Shown here: positions 21,978 to 34,972 of the stretch, one piece after another
Layout: each line of letters begins with the position of its first letter
Numbering within the stretch: position 1 is the first letter of the stretch
NCBI GenBank assembly: GCA_006386115.1
Contig: VFIW01000017.1
Coordinates: forward strand, 186,001 to 250,000
Direction of reading: 5' to 3'
DNA from: Globisporangium splendens
Taxonomy: Eukaryota; Oomycota; Peronosporomycetes; Pythiales; Pythiaceae
Length of the DNA: 64,000 bases
Position numbers and translations under genes: made by a program
The notes under the pieces: model-generated
Databases searched by the model: none
What the model saw: only the letters and a program-made list of their open reading frames with translations
What the model was told of the DNA's origin: nothing

Positions 21978-24900
21978 ATGCAGCGACAAAATGGCACCAG
22001 CATCAAGGTTGACGCTGCGGAGGTAAGCCGAGAGCATTTACTTTGTGGCTACTACCTCCGCTGTGATGGGAATGACTGATTGGGTTGCTGCATCCTGCTG
22101 CCAACATCTAGGCCACCGAAACTCAGCGCCTGGCTCCTTCAACGAGTCCGACGAAAGAAGCCATGGTCGCGAAAGTACCTGTCGGGATCGTCAATTTCGA
22201 ACCAAATTATGCAGTCTCGAGCGCCTTGCATTCGCCGACAAAGTGCACTACTATCAAAGACTCGTCGCACATCACGGCACCAACTTCTTTGTGCAAGTTG
22301 GAACGGGCTTCTCCGTTGTGGAGGGCACGCCATGTCCAAGATCGACCCAGCGCTCAAGGGAGATGGCGAGATTGAGCCGAAAGTGTTTGTTCCGTACGAG
22401 CGGATGGCCAATTTACCTCCACGCAAAGTCGAAGTTGAACGAAAGAAGCGCTTTACGAGTCGGCGAATGTCGGCGAGTTACTCAAGCAGCGCATGGAGAG
22501 CTTCCAGAATACCTCAATGTACAAGAAAATACGCGACGATAGCAGCGGCGCGGCCAAGATGATCATCGACAGCTTGAGTCTGCACTTTTTCGACGATGAA
22601 AGTTACGAGATCACAACCCTCAAGAGTGGATACGACTCGGTGAAAGTCGAGATGGGTCCGTTCTCATCCCTGTGACAGCCTTGTACACAATCCGCGGGCT
22701 TTCAAGCTTCTGGTGCGATGCTCATGTTGTTGGCTACAATGTTGCGACGCAAATGTACTCGGTGAAATTCCAGCGCAACAAAAAGCCGAGATAATAGACT
22801 CGAAGCGCCTTGATATCTGCTTTAAGGTCGAGGATCCAAACAATTTTGCCGACCGATACATGAAAGCGCAAAACTTGCTTCGCAAAATTCTCTATGTGGA
22901 CTGCATGTCCATCGAAGAGCTGCATAAGCTCGGCAACGAGAGTCTCAACAAAATCGTTCGCTTATCGACTGCAATTTTCCACGGCAAAAACCACCGCATT
23001 CCGGACACGACGCGAATTTTGCACGAAATTCAGCTGAATTACTTGCGGGCGATGAATGAAATCGTCTTTGACTTCCACCAGAAAATGAATCGCAACCCAG
23101 AAGTATTTAGTTGCTTCTTGCGAGACGAAGAGGAAGACGAAGCTGGTCCCTGTGAGCGTGTTGTCGTCAAGTCAAATGGAGGGCGGAAACCGAAGAGCCG
23201 CCAGTCGATTATGCAGACCAGTTCATTGAGTTCTCGTTCCAGACGTTCTTGGCGTCCCCCGAGGCACTCGCTGCACTTTTGAAAGTGAATGAAGAGTGCT
23301 ACCGCGTGCTTCAACTGGAGTTGTTCAGTGCGAAGTCGGGGCGAAGCACTAAGCTCGAAGAATTCCAGCAGCGCCAGCAAGCCCTGGAGCGTGTCGTACT
23401 CAAGACAATCAACGAAGAGTGGCCGAACAAGATTGCTGCGCAATCATCAAGACGTCGCTCGCGAGTGTCGGCAAAGGCTGGTATTATTTGCAGGAGAGTC
23501 GACAAGATACGTACGAGTTCAGCAAATTGCGCTCGCTCTTGCGACGCATCAACTATACGATGAAAGACACGCTTCGGTTTCTCACGGATCACTCGCTGCA
23601 CGTGTTCCGTGATTTCATCAGGCGCGCGACGATCGGTGCGGTGCACATAGTCGACACGAAAACGGCGTTTGTCAGATACCCGGATTTGGATCGAGTGAAA
23701 CTCGGGGATATCAAATGGCAGTATCTGCGCCTCGAGCGGCAGCTTTTATCTCCTGCGTCCTTGTTTATCGTGAACCTGGCTATGTCGACGGATCTGCACG
23801 CAATAAATCAGCACGGAGTCGACGCAGCCGCTGAGAAAATCGCAAAGTGGAAGCCAAAAGACCCAGAGGATTCCTCGGAAATGTGTCCATTCCACCTTGT
23901 AGAGCAAAGGAAGGGCAACATTTTCACCTTTAGCACAAACATTGTGACTTTTAAGACGCTGATGGCCGACATGTTTCTCAAAATACTGGAGAACCTGAAG
24001 AATATCAAGCAAGTCGAGCAGGTCGTGATGAATAAACTGTTCTGGAGCTCCCACCCATGCATCCCAAATGTGAACGCAAACGAGAAATGGGTGCTGAGCC
24101 TGAAAGAAGAGATTGAAGGGTTGATGGAAATGGCTGAAATCCCGCTTCGCGAGTACCTTCTGCAGTACGAATGCTACATTGTGTTCGTGGACGTGAACGA
24201 GGACGAGTATTTAGCTGAATTTCAAGCGCAAAAGCCGCCTAATCTAGCACTGATTCAAGAGACCATCAAGAAGCATTTCCAGGATGCAATCGCAGTTGAG
24301 GAGCGTATCCCAAGTACCAACATTGAGCTGGGTGTGTACTCGGTCAATTGCACAAGTGTTCGAACGCTGTTAGCCGAAAAGCATTGTCGACTTGCGAAAA
24401 GCAGCTAGATCTCCAACTGAAAAACTCCACGTCACTAGCCAAGGAGTTGTTGGAGAAATACGAGTCCATCAACCGGCAACTGCAGAAAATTCCGCAGAAC
24501 ATTGAAGAATCGACCGAGATGAACACGTACTTGGAGAGTGTGGGAGCGCAAATGGCGCCGCTGCTCATGCAGAGTCAGCGGTTGATCAAGTATCGCATGG
24601 TCCTCGACAATTTCCAATACCACTACGAGCGTGAGGGATCTGGCGAGTTCGGCTCTGTCCAAACAACATCAACGAGCAGACCAAGCGCAAGCACCACATC
24701 CTGCAGATGCAGAAAGCGCAGTTCTCCAACGACATGCGCGGCCAGCAGGTGGAATTCACGGAATCGCTGCGCATTTTACACAACGAAGTTGACGGCTTTC
24801 ACCAATACACGGATCTGGCTCGCCTCGACCAAATTCACAAATGTGTGATCAACATCGAGCAAAAGATCTTGAAAGCCGACGAAGACGCCAAGCTCTTCAA

Positions 24901-27900
24901 TTCCCGGGAAGAGCTTTTCGGCCACGAGATCACAGACTACGATGAGATCCAGAAGATTCGTCGTGACTTTGAGCCATTCTCGATTCTGTGGAAGACAGCC
25001 CACGGGTGGCTGAAAGAGCACAAAAAGTGGATGGATGGCGCGTTCCTTGATATGAACGGCGAGGAGATCGAGACTTTCGTTGAGGCAAATTGGGGTGCGA
25101 TCCAGAAAGTGTTGAAATCGTTTGAAAAGCTTGGCGTCGAAGGTTATGCGGGCATTGCTACGGTGATCAAGGACGAGATCGCGGTGTTCCGCCCTCACGT
25201 GCCACTGATCTTAGCATCGCGCAACCCGGGGATGCAAGATTGTCACTGGAGTCAGATGAACCAAGAGATGCAAATGACGTTCCGCCCCGACCGCGGCATG
25301 AAGTTGAGTTATGTGTTGGAGCTGGGTCTTGAACAGCATCTGGAGGCGATTTCACGCATTTGTGAGACAGTAGGGAAGGAATATCAGATCGAGAAGACGC
25401 TGCATTCCATGGAAGAGCAGTGAAAGACGATGAAGTTGGTGATCATCGATTATCACGAAACAGAGACCTACATTCTAAAAAGTGTCGATGAGATCCAGGC
25501 TATACTCGACGAGCAAATCACGACAACGCAGGCGATGCAGTTTTCTGCATTCAAGAAAACGTTTGAAGAACGAATCAACCGGTGGGAGAGAACACTGAGC
25601 GCGGTTTCCGATGTCTTAGATGAATGGACCCAAGTTCAGCGCTCTTGGTTGTACCTGCAGCCCATTTTCGACTCACCCGACATTAACAAGCAGCTTCCTA
25701 CCGAGGGGAAACGATTCGCGACGGTCGACAAGAGCTGGAGACAGACACTTTCTGCCGCAAAGCAGAAACCGAGTGCGATCAACTTTTGCAACAATGACAA
25801 GCTGCTCGATCGTTTCCAAGAGAGCAATCGGTTCTTAGAGCAGGTTCAGAAAGGGTTGAGTGATTTCCTGGAAACCAAGCGCTCAGCATTCAGTCGTTTT
25901 TACTTTTTGTCGAACGAAGAACTGCTCTTGATCTTGTCCGAGAGCAAAGACGTGAAATTGGTCCAGCCACACCTCAAAAAGTGTTTCGAGGGAGTTGTGT
26001 CCGTTGAGCTTCAAGAAGATCTGACGATCACGGCTATGATATCCGCCGAAGGAGAGAAGGTCGGCATGTCCAAACCGGTGAATCCCGTCGGGAAGAACGT
26101 AGAGCACTGGATGACCGAAGTCGAGGAGACGATGCGCGTGTCCATCCGAGAAGTGATGTTCAACTCGATCCAGGACTGTCCGAAGATATCACGCACCAAG
26201 TGGATTCAAAAATGGCCGGGTATGTGTGTGCTCAATGGTAGTCAGTTCCACTGGACTCGCGAAATGGAAGAAAACATGGCAGCGGCAGGAAGCGACGGCG
26301 TGAAAAAGATGATGGAGCGCCAGTTTGCCCAGCTCGCCGATATGGTGGAGATGGTCCGAGGTCACCTCGACAAGCTGGCTCGCATCAGTGTCGGCGCACT
26401 CACAGTTATCGACGTCCACGCTCGCGATGTGACTGCGCGCCTCGTGCACAACAAAGTGAGCACGAAGGAAGATTTCATGTGGTCGAGCCAACTGCGGTAC
26501 TACTGGGAGGACGATTTGTTTGCCGACATGGTCTCAGCGCGTCGCCCGTACGGATACGAATACCTCGGGAACTCGTTTCGGCTCGTGATTACTCCGTTGA
26601 CTGACAAGTGTTACATGACGCTCATGGCGGCGTTGCAAATGATTCTTGGTGGCGCTCCTGCAGGACCAGCTGGAACGGGCAAGACGGAGATCACGAAAGA
26701 TCTTGCCAAGGCGCTGGCGAAGCAGTGTGTGGTGTTCAATTGCTCCGGTGGACTGGGTTACATTGCCATGGGCAAGTTCTTCAAGGGACTCGCGTCGTGT
26801 GGAGCGTGGGCATGCTTTGATGAGTTCAATCGTGTCAATATCGAGGTGTTGTCTGTGATCGGACAGCAGGTCACGACCATTCAACTAGCGATTCGTGCTG
26901 GCGACAAGCGCATTGTGTTTGAAGGCTCCGACATTGCGGTAAACCCGCAGTTTGGCGTGTTTATCACGATGAATCCTGGGTACGCCGGTCGTTCCGATCT
27001 GACTGATTCCCTGGCTGGTCTTTTCCGCCCGGTGGCGATGATGGTGCCCGATTACGCCATGATCGGCGAAATCATGTTTTTCGCGTACGGCTACGAAAAA
27101 GCCAAAGAATGCGGCGCCAAAACGGTGACGACGTTCAAACTCTGCTCCGAACAACTGTCGTCGCAATCGCATTACGATTACGGCATGCGCGCCGTGAAGA
27201 CAGTCATCACGGCAGCCGGCAACTACAAGCGCTCGGATCCCGACATGGACGAAGAAGTGCTACTACTACGTGCGCTGCAAGACGTGAACCTGCCCAAGTT
27301 TCTGGCGCACGATATCCCGCTGTTCAATGGTATCATTGACGATCTTTTCCCTGGGAAATCTCGTCCGCAACTCAACCTTGGCGCTCTGATTCGAGTGATC
27401 AAGCTCACTGTTGAGAAGCAAAAACTACAAGTGCATCCGTTTTTCCTCATGAAAGTCGTTCAGTTGTACGAAACGCTCTGCGTCCGCCATGGTTTGATGG
27501 TCGTGGGAGCCACAGGAGGCGGAAAATCATCCAACTTGAGCGTTCTCGCGGAAGCGTTGACGGAGCTGAAGAACCTGGGCGAGATCGGTCATGCGTACGA
27601 GCGTGTAATCCGGTACCAATTGAACCCCAAATCCATCACAATGGGGCAGCTGTACGGCGAGTTTGATGCAAATACGCATGAATGGCAGGACGGGGTCTTG
27701 TCGACGCTGTATCGCGAAGCGGCGAGTGACACAAAATCGGATCGCAAGTGGGTCATCTTCGATGGTCCCGTAGATGCGATCTGGATCGAAAACATGAACA
27801 CGGTACTGGACGACAACAAGAAACTGTGCCTCGCCAGTGGCGAGATCATCCAGATGTCGAACGAGATGACCATGATGTTTGAAGTCGAAGATCTCTCAGT

Positions 27901-30900
27901 GGCCTCGCCAGCGACAGTGAGTCGCACAGGGATGGTGTACATGGAGCCAAGCTCGCTGGGCTTCGATCCATTTATCCAGAGTTGGCTGGAGAACTTGACG
28001 CATGAGATTGGAGGACCCCAAGTGGTCGGTCCCCAGAACGTGGTCGACCTCTGCTCGACGCTGCACCACTTGTTTGACTTGTACCTGCGACCTTCGCTTC
28101 AGTTTGTCGCCTTCTACGTGAAAGAGTGGCTCCCGCAGATCCCGTCAAACCTGGCCCAGAGTCTCATGCGCTTGCTCGACTGCTTCTTCGCGCCACTCAA
28201 GAAGGATGAGAAGAAAGACGTGAAACTGGAGCATATGGCGTATTTCCTACGCAACATCGAGAGCATCTTTATCTTCTGCGTGATCTGGTCGATCGGCGCC
28301 ACGGGCAACGACGCTGGCCGAGTGCGCTTTGATGCATATCTGCGGCAAGAGCTCGCAGGCAACAATGTGAAAAAGATGATCCCACCAACGGGTCTAGTCT
28401 ACGACTACTCTTTTGATATCGCCAAGGAAACGTGGGTACCCTGGCTGGACACGATCAGCAAGTTCTCGGTCGATCCGAGCGCATCGTTCTCGGAGATTGT
28501 CGTTCCGACGAGCGACTCTGTGCGTTCGACTTTTCTCATGAACCTGGCGCTACCGCTGGGGGTCCACATGCTCGTCGTTGGCCCCACTGGGACAGGCAAA
28601 ACGATCAATGTGAACCAGTTTCTCGAGAAATCGGATCCCGACAAGTTTATTCCGCTGAAAATGTCTTTTTCGGCCCAAACTAGTGCGAATCAGACCCAGG
28701 ATTTCATCGACTCGAAAATGGAGAAGCGCCGCAAAGGCGTGTTTGGACCTGCTGCAGGGAAGGAGTTCATCATTTACGTGGACGACTTGAATATGCCCAA
28801 GCAGGAAGAGTATTTTGCTCAGCCTCCGATTGAGATCTTGCGCCAATGGTTTGACCAAGCTGGGTGGTACGATCGCAAGCTCCTGCAGTTCCGAACGATC
28901 ATCGATGTCGTGTTTGTGTGCTCCATGGGTCCCCCTGGAGGAGGTCGCAACCCAATCACTCCACGATTTGTACGCCACTTCAATATCGTCGGGTACACGG
29001 AGATGTCGGACCAAAGCAAAGCAGTCGTGTTTGACACGATTCTAGGAAACTTTTTCCAACGATTCTCCGAGGAGATCAAGCCGGTCGAGGTCGCCAAGAA
29101 GTTTGTCAAATCGTCGATTTACATTTACAACTCTGTGATCGCCGAATTGCTGCCGACCCCTGCGAAGTCTCATTACACGTTCAATCTGCGCGACCTCGCC
29201 AAAGTGTTCCAGGGAGTGCTCATGGGTGATCCCAAACGCATCTCCAAACTCGAGCAAATGGTGCGTCTGTGGATCCACGAAAACATGCGCGTGTTCGAAG
29301 ATCGCTTCACGACGGCGGCAGACCATGCGTGGTTTCAGGATCTGCTGAAAACCCAAGTGACGACTGTTTTCGGCGAGACCATGGGCATTGCTGGCGCATC
29401 GACTGGCGATCTTGCGTCAAAGAAAGCAGCATGGGGACTCGTGCATCCTGCTAAGAACCTCTTCTATGGGGACTACATGGTGCCTGGAGCAGACCCAAAG
29501 GTGTACGAGGAAATTGCCGACGTCGACAAATTGCAGTCTCAAGTGGAAGAGTATTTGAATGACTACAACGCCGAGAGCAGTGCGCCGATGAATCTGGTCA
29601 TGATTATGAACGCGATTGAGCATGTATCTCGAGTTGCACGAGTGATCCGACAACCTCAGGGGAATGCACTTCTACTCGGTGTCGGCGGCAGTGGACGGCA
29701 ATCGCTCACGCGGCTTGCTGCCTACATGGCAGAGTACCTGTGCAACCAGATTGAGATCACGAAGGGGTACGGTGTCGCTGAATGGCGCGATGCTCTAAAG
29801 AAGTGTTTGATGAAGGCCGGTGTCGACGAGAAACCGATCGTGTTCCTGTCTTCGGACGTGCAGATCGTGCACGAGACCATGCTGGAGGATATCAATAACG
29901 TGCTGAACAGCGGTGACGTGCCGAATCTGTACGCTCCGGAAGATCTCGACCAGATCGGCAACCACTGTCGCTCGTACTGTGTCAAGAAGAGGATTCCTCC
30001 GACAAAACTCAACACGTTTGCACAGTATTTGCTGCTCGTGCGGCAGAACCTGCACTTGGTGTTGTGCATGTCTCCGCTGGGTAACCTCTTCCGCGACCGC
30101 ATTCGCATGTTCCTATCTTTGGTAAACTGCTGTACGATCGACTGGTTCAGCGAATGGCCAGCGGAAGCGCTTCAATCTGTGGCCGCAAGCGCGATCTCGT
30201 CGGCAGATTTCCAGTTGGGTGGACCAGAAGGAGGGGAGTGGATTCCAGTGCTGTGGTGAGCATTTTCCAAACGATTCACCAGAGCGTGGAAAAGGAATCC
30301 ATTCAGTTCTACGAAAAGCTTCGACGCTACAATTATGTCACACCTACTAGCTACTTAGAGCTACTGTACACGTTCAAGACTGTTCTGCTCCTGAAACGAG
30401 AGGAAGTGCAGTCAAAACGCAGTCGGCTGCAAAATGGCGTTGATAAAATCATCGCCACGAAAGACCAAGTAGCTGGTATGCAAGAACAACTCGTCGCACT
30501 CAAACCACAACTCGAGAAAACGCAAATCGACGTCGATGAGATGATGAAACAGATCGTGCTCGATAAGAAAGATGCCGACGAGACCAAAGCTGTCGTCGAG
30601 AAAGAGGAGCAAATCGCAAACAAGAAGGCTGCCGACACGAAAGCCATTGCTGACGATGCGCAGCGAGACTTGGACGAAGCGCTCCCCGCGCTCGAGGCTG
30701 CCGCGCAATGTCTTAACCGCCTGAAAAAGTCCGATATCGACGAAGTCAAAGCTCTGAAGAACCCTCCCCACGGTGTCAAGTTGACCACGGAAGCTGCGTG
30801 TATTATCTTCGGCATCAAGCCCACGATGAAAGCCGATCCAGACAAAGCCGGACAGAAGGTGAAAGATTACTGGGAGAGCGCTCAGAAGACAATCCTCGGT

Positions 30901-33900
30901 AACGCGAAGAAGCTCATGGAAGATATGCTGAAATTCGACAAAGACAACATTGGGAAGAAGACCATTCAGCAGCTGGATCCACACATTGACATGGAGGAGT
31001 TCTCTCCAGCGTCGGTGCGGAAAGCGAGTGCTGCCTGTGAGGCCATCTGCATGTGGGTGCGCGCGATGCACACGTACCACAACGTCGCGAAAATGGTCGA
31101 GCCGAAGAAGATCGTGCTCGCTGCGGCGCAAGCGGAGTTGGATGTCACGATGCGGGTGCTCGCAGACGCCAAAGTGAGACTCCAAGCTGTCGTCGACCGC
31201 CTGGCAGAACTCGAAAAAAGCTACAACGGTGCAGTTGATAAGAAAGATCAACTCGTGCGCGACGTGCGTCAATGCGAGATCCGACTCGACTCGGCGCTCA
31301 AGCTAATTGGTCTGCTCGGTGGCGAAGAAACCTGCTGGGCAGCGACGATCCGACAGCTGAACCAGGATTACACCAACTTGATCGGGGACGTTGTGATCTC
31401 AGCAGGAACGATCAGTTACCTTGGCACATTCACGAGCGAGTTCCGTGAGAGCTGCGTGTCTGCATGGTATACGGGACTCCAGCAATTCAATATTCCGCAC
31501 ACTCACGGCTGCAATATCATCACGACGCTCGCTGACCCTGTGAAGGTGCGTGGATGGCAGATCGCGGCGCTTCCATCAGATAACCTGTCAGTGCAAAATG
31601 GTATCATCATGGCTCGAGCGCGGCGTTGGTCGTTGTTGATCGATCCGCAGGGCCAAGCAAGCCGCTTTATCAAGAATCTTGGCAAAGATACGTCGGAAAA
31701 TGGCATCGATGTGATCAAATTGACAGACAAAGGGTTCTTGAAAACCCTCGAGAATGGCATTCGCTTTGGGAAATGGATTCTCCTGGAGAACGTCGGCGAA
31801 GCGCTGGACGCGACACTGGAGCCCATTCTTCTGCAGAGCAAATTCAAACAAGGCAGGCAGATCATGATGAAGATCGGTGACTCCACTGTACCATACAACG
31901 CTTCCTTCCGATTTTTCATGACGACTAAACTCCCAAATCCACATTGCCCACCAGAGACATCCGTGAAAGTCACGCTGCTTAATTTTACGATCACACCGAA
32001 GGGACTCGAAGATCAGGCACTTGGTGTTGTCGTGCAAGAAGAAATGCCCAAGTTGGCAGAAAAGAAAAACTCGCTCGTTGTCTCGAACGCGCGCATGAAA
32101 GCCGAGCTTGTGGAAATTGAGAACAAAATCTTGTGCATGCTCGCGAACTCGAAAGGCAATATTCTGGACGACACGGAGTTGATTGACACATTGGGCAAGG
32201 CCAAGATCACTTCCGAAGACATCAACGAGAAAATGGCTGAGGCTGAGATCACAGAGAAAGCGATCGATGAATCACGGGAGCGATATCGCGGGGTGGCTTA
32301 CCGCGCCTCGCTCTTGTTTTTCTGTATCGCTGATTTGGCGTTGGTAGACCCGGTGTACCAATATTCGCTACCCTGGTTCGTTAGTCTTTTCGTGAAAAGC
32401 ATTCGCAGCGCGAAAGAGAGCGACCAGCTCGAAGAGCGACTCGCAAATTTGAACGACTCCGCGACGTACTCGCTGTATCGCAGCATTTGTCGGTCCCTGT
32501 TTGAAGAGCACAAGTTGCTCTTCTCGTTCTTACTGACGATCAAGCTGCTGCAGGGTGCTGATAAGATCGACATGCTCGAATGGCGGTTCCTTATCTCGGG
32601 ATCGACGCCAAGTTCAGTCGAAGCCGCAAATCCCGACACAAATTGGATCGAAGATCGCACGTGGCGCAGGTGTGTGCTCTCTCCACGCTTCCAGCATTTA
32701 AGACTTTTGTCGGGAGCATGCGAAGCAATACGTTCATGTGGCGCAAGATTTTCGACTCGTCGGATCCACAGCTGGAGCGACTGCCGTCGGCGCTCGATCA
32801 CATGTTGAATTCGTTTCAAAAGCTTTACATCCTGCGCTGCATTCGGCCCGATCGCATGACTGAAGCGATTCAGAACTTTGTAGTCGAGCATATCGGAAGG
32901 CGCTTTATCGAGCCACCGCCATTCGACCTCGTGGGTTCGTACGCAGATGCGACTGTGGTCACTCCGATTATCTTTGTGCTCTCGACGGGATCCGATCCTG
33001 CGAAGGAGCTGCTCGTGTTCGCTGAGACCATGAAAATGAATCGAAAACTGAACTCGATCTCGCTGGGCCAGGGCCAAGGCGCGATCGCTTCCAAGATGAT
33101 CGAAGACGCCATCACGAGTGGCAAGTGGGTGCTGCTTCAGAACTGCCACTTGGCCATCAGTTGGATGCCGCAGTTGGAGCGTATCTGCGACGAACTGAAT
33201 CCGGATTCCACCCATCGAGACTTCCGACTGTGGCTCACGAGTCGACCTTCGAGCTCGTTCCCTACGTCGGTGCTTCAAAACGGAGTCAAGATGACGAAGG
33301 AACCGCCCATGGGGATTCGCGCCAACCTAAAAAACTCGTACATCAAACTGACCAACGAGCTGCTGGATGCGACTTCCAAACCCGACCAATTCCGCAAATT
33401 GCTCTTTGGGTTGAGTTTTTTCCACGCGGTCGTGATCGAACGCAAACGATTCGGTCCCCTGGGATGGAACATCCCGTACGCCTTCAACGACACCGATTAC
33501 GACATCAGCCGCGCGCAACTGGAGATGTTTCTCGACTTTTACGATGTCGTGCCGTACAAGGTGCTCTGTGTCATGATGTCGGTCGCCAACTACGGTGGCC
33601 GTGTGACAGACGATAAGGACGTGCGCACGATCGACGTGATCTTGGAAGAGTTTTTCAACAGCAAGATCTTGCAGGACGAGTACGAGTTCTCGAAAAGCGG
33701 TCTGTACTACGCCCCACGAGTGAACGCCGACGACACCCTCCAGAGCTGCATGGACTACATCGAGGCTCTGCCGCTCAACCCTGAGCCCGAGGTGTTTGGC
33801 ATGCACGACAACGCCAACATCACGTGCGCGATGGCCGAGACGTTCAACATGTTTGACATCATTCTCGCGCTGCAGCCTCGCGTGTCGACTGGTGCGAGCC

Positions 33901-34814
33901 AGTCCCGGGAAAGCATCATCGAGCAGCAATCCAAAGCCATTGAAGACCGCTTGCCCGGGCTCTTCGAGGTTGAATCGATCAGCATTCGCTACCCAGTGAT
34001 GTACGAGGAATCCATGAACACGGTGCTCGTGCAAGAAGTGCAGCGGTACAACTATCTGCTGCAAGTGATGAAAGTGTCGCTGCCGAATCTCCAGAAGGCA
34101 CTGAAAGGGTTAATCGTGATGTCGCCGGAGCTCGAGACCATGGCCAACTGCATTTTCAACCAAAAGGTGCCACCTTTGTGGGAAAAGAAAGCGTATCCGT
34201 CCCTCAAACCGCTGAGCTCCTGGGTCGAAGACCTGCTCGAGCGCATCCGGTTCCTCACCCACTGGGTCGACAACGGGATCCCCGTCGTGTTTTGGCTCTC
34301 GGGCTTTTTCTTCCCACAGGGTTTTCTCACGGGCATCCAGCAGAACCACGCCCGGTAGTTCGGCATCGCGATCGACACGCTCTCGTTCGACTTTGTCATG
34401 CACCCGGATCCGCCCGAGGAGATCCGCAGCAAACCAGCCAAGGGTGGGTGCTACATGACGGGACTCTTCATCGAAGGCGCGCGCTGGGACAAGGCGACGT
34501 ACTCGCTCATCGACCCGTTCCCGAAGGAGCTGTTCTCCAAGATGCCCGTGATCCACTTGCTGCCGATCAAGGACCGGCAGGCGCCGCAGAGCGGCATCTA
34601 CCGGTGCCCCGTGTACAAGATCCTCACGCGCACGGGTACGCTCTCGACGACGGGCCACTCGACCAACTTTGTGTTCTGGATCGAGGTGCCGTCCAACAAA
34701 GACACGATCTTCCGCAACTCGCTCGTCTCGGAGACGAACCTGCAGATCCAATTCGCCGACCAGGACTACTGGATCAAGGCCGGCGTCGCGTGCTTCCTGT
34801 CTCTGCGGTACTAG
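21978..34814 (+). pseudogene. Axonemal inner-arm dynein heavy chain, frame-disrupted
   Basis: Homology to a single-headed axonemal dynein heavy chain (DNAH1/3/7/12 group) covers stem, linker, all six AAA modules, stalk and C-terminal domain. P-loops: GPAGTGKT at AAA1 (26668), GATGGGKS (27509), GPTGTGKT (28583), GVGGSGRQS (29680). The AAA1 Walker B CFDEFNR is intact, and the stalk/microtubule-binding part lies at about 30.4-31.3 kb. A first exon 21978-22022 spliced to 22112 is likely. The frame then breaks near 22207, 22331, 22453, 22673, 22780, 23175, 23434, 24380, 24652, 30234 and 32667, each needing one extra base. In-frame stops are TGA at 25421 (where the family has Trp) and TAG at 34356 (where it has Lys). 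The longest intact piece is 25430-30230. The two breaks before 22400 are less certain. Either a recent pseudogene or a local sequence-quality problem. Confidence 0.8.
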
Positions 34815-34972
34815 CTGATGTAAGTGCACGAGACCATGGACACATGCATGCTCATACGATCTGCCTTAGACGAGGGTTAACTGTTTGTACACGCGTGTGT
34901 GTATATTGCAAGAGCCGTTTGTATGAATATATGCCACTTACGTTTTCCCTTTTCTTTCTTTCTCAAGCCATC

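Noticed and set aside
22200..24700. Short introns as the cause of the dynein frame breaks
   Set aside because: Protein-like sequence is continuous to within a few residues across the breaks, leaving no room for introns of the size seen elsewhere (50 nt or more).
21978..34814. Alternative genetic code (TGA = Trp, TAG = Lys)
   Set aside because: TGA and TAG end other intact genes in the window (TGA for YME1 and the PDZ gene; TAG for the GH16, ubiquitin-like and transporter genes), and frameshifts would not be explained.
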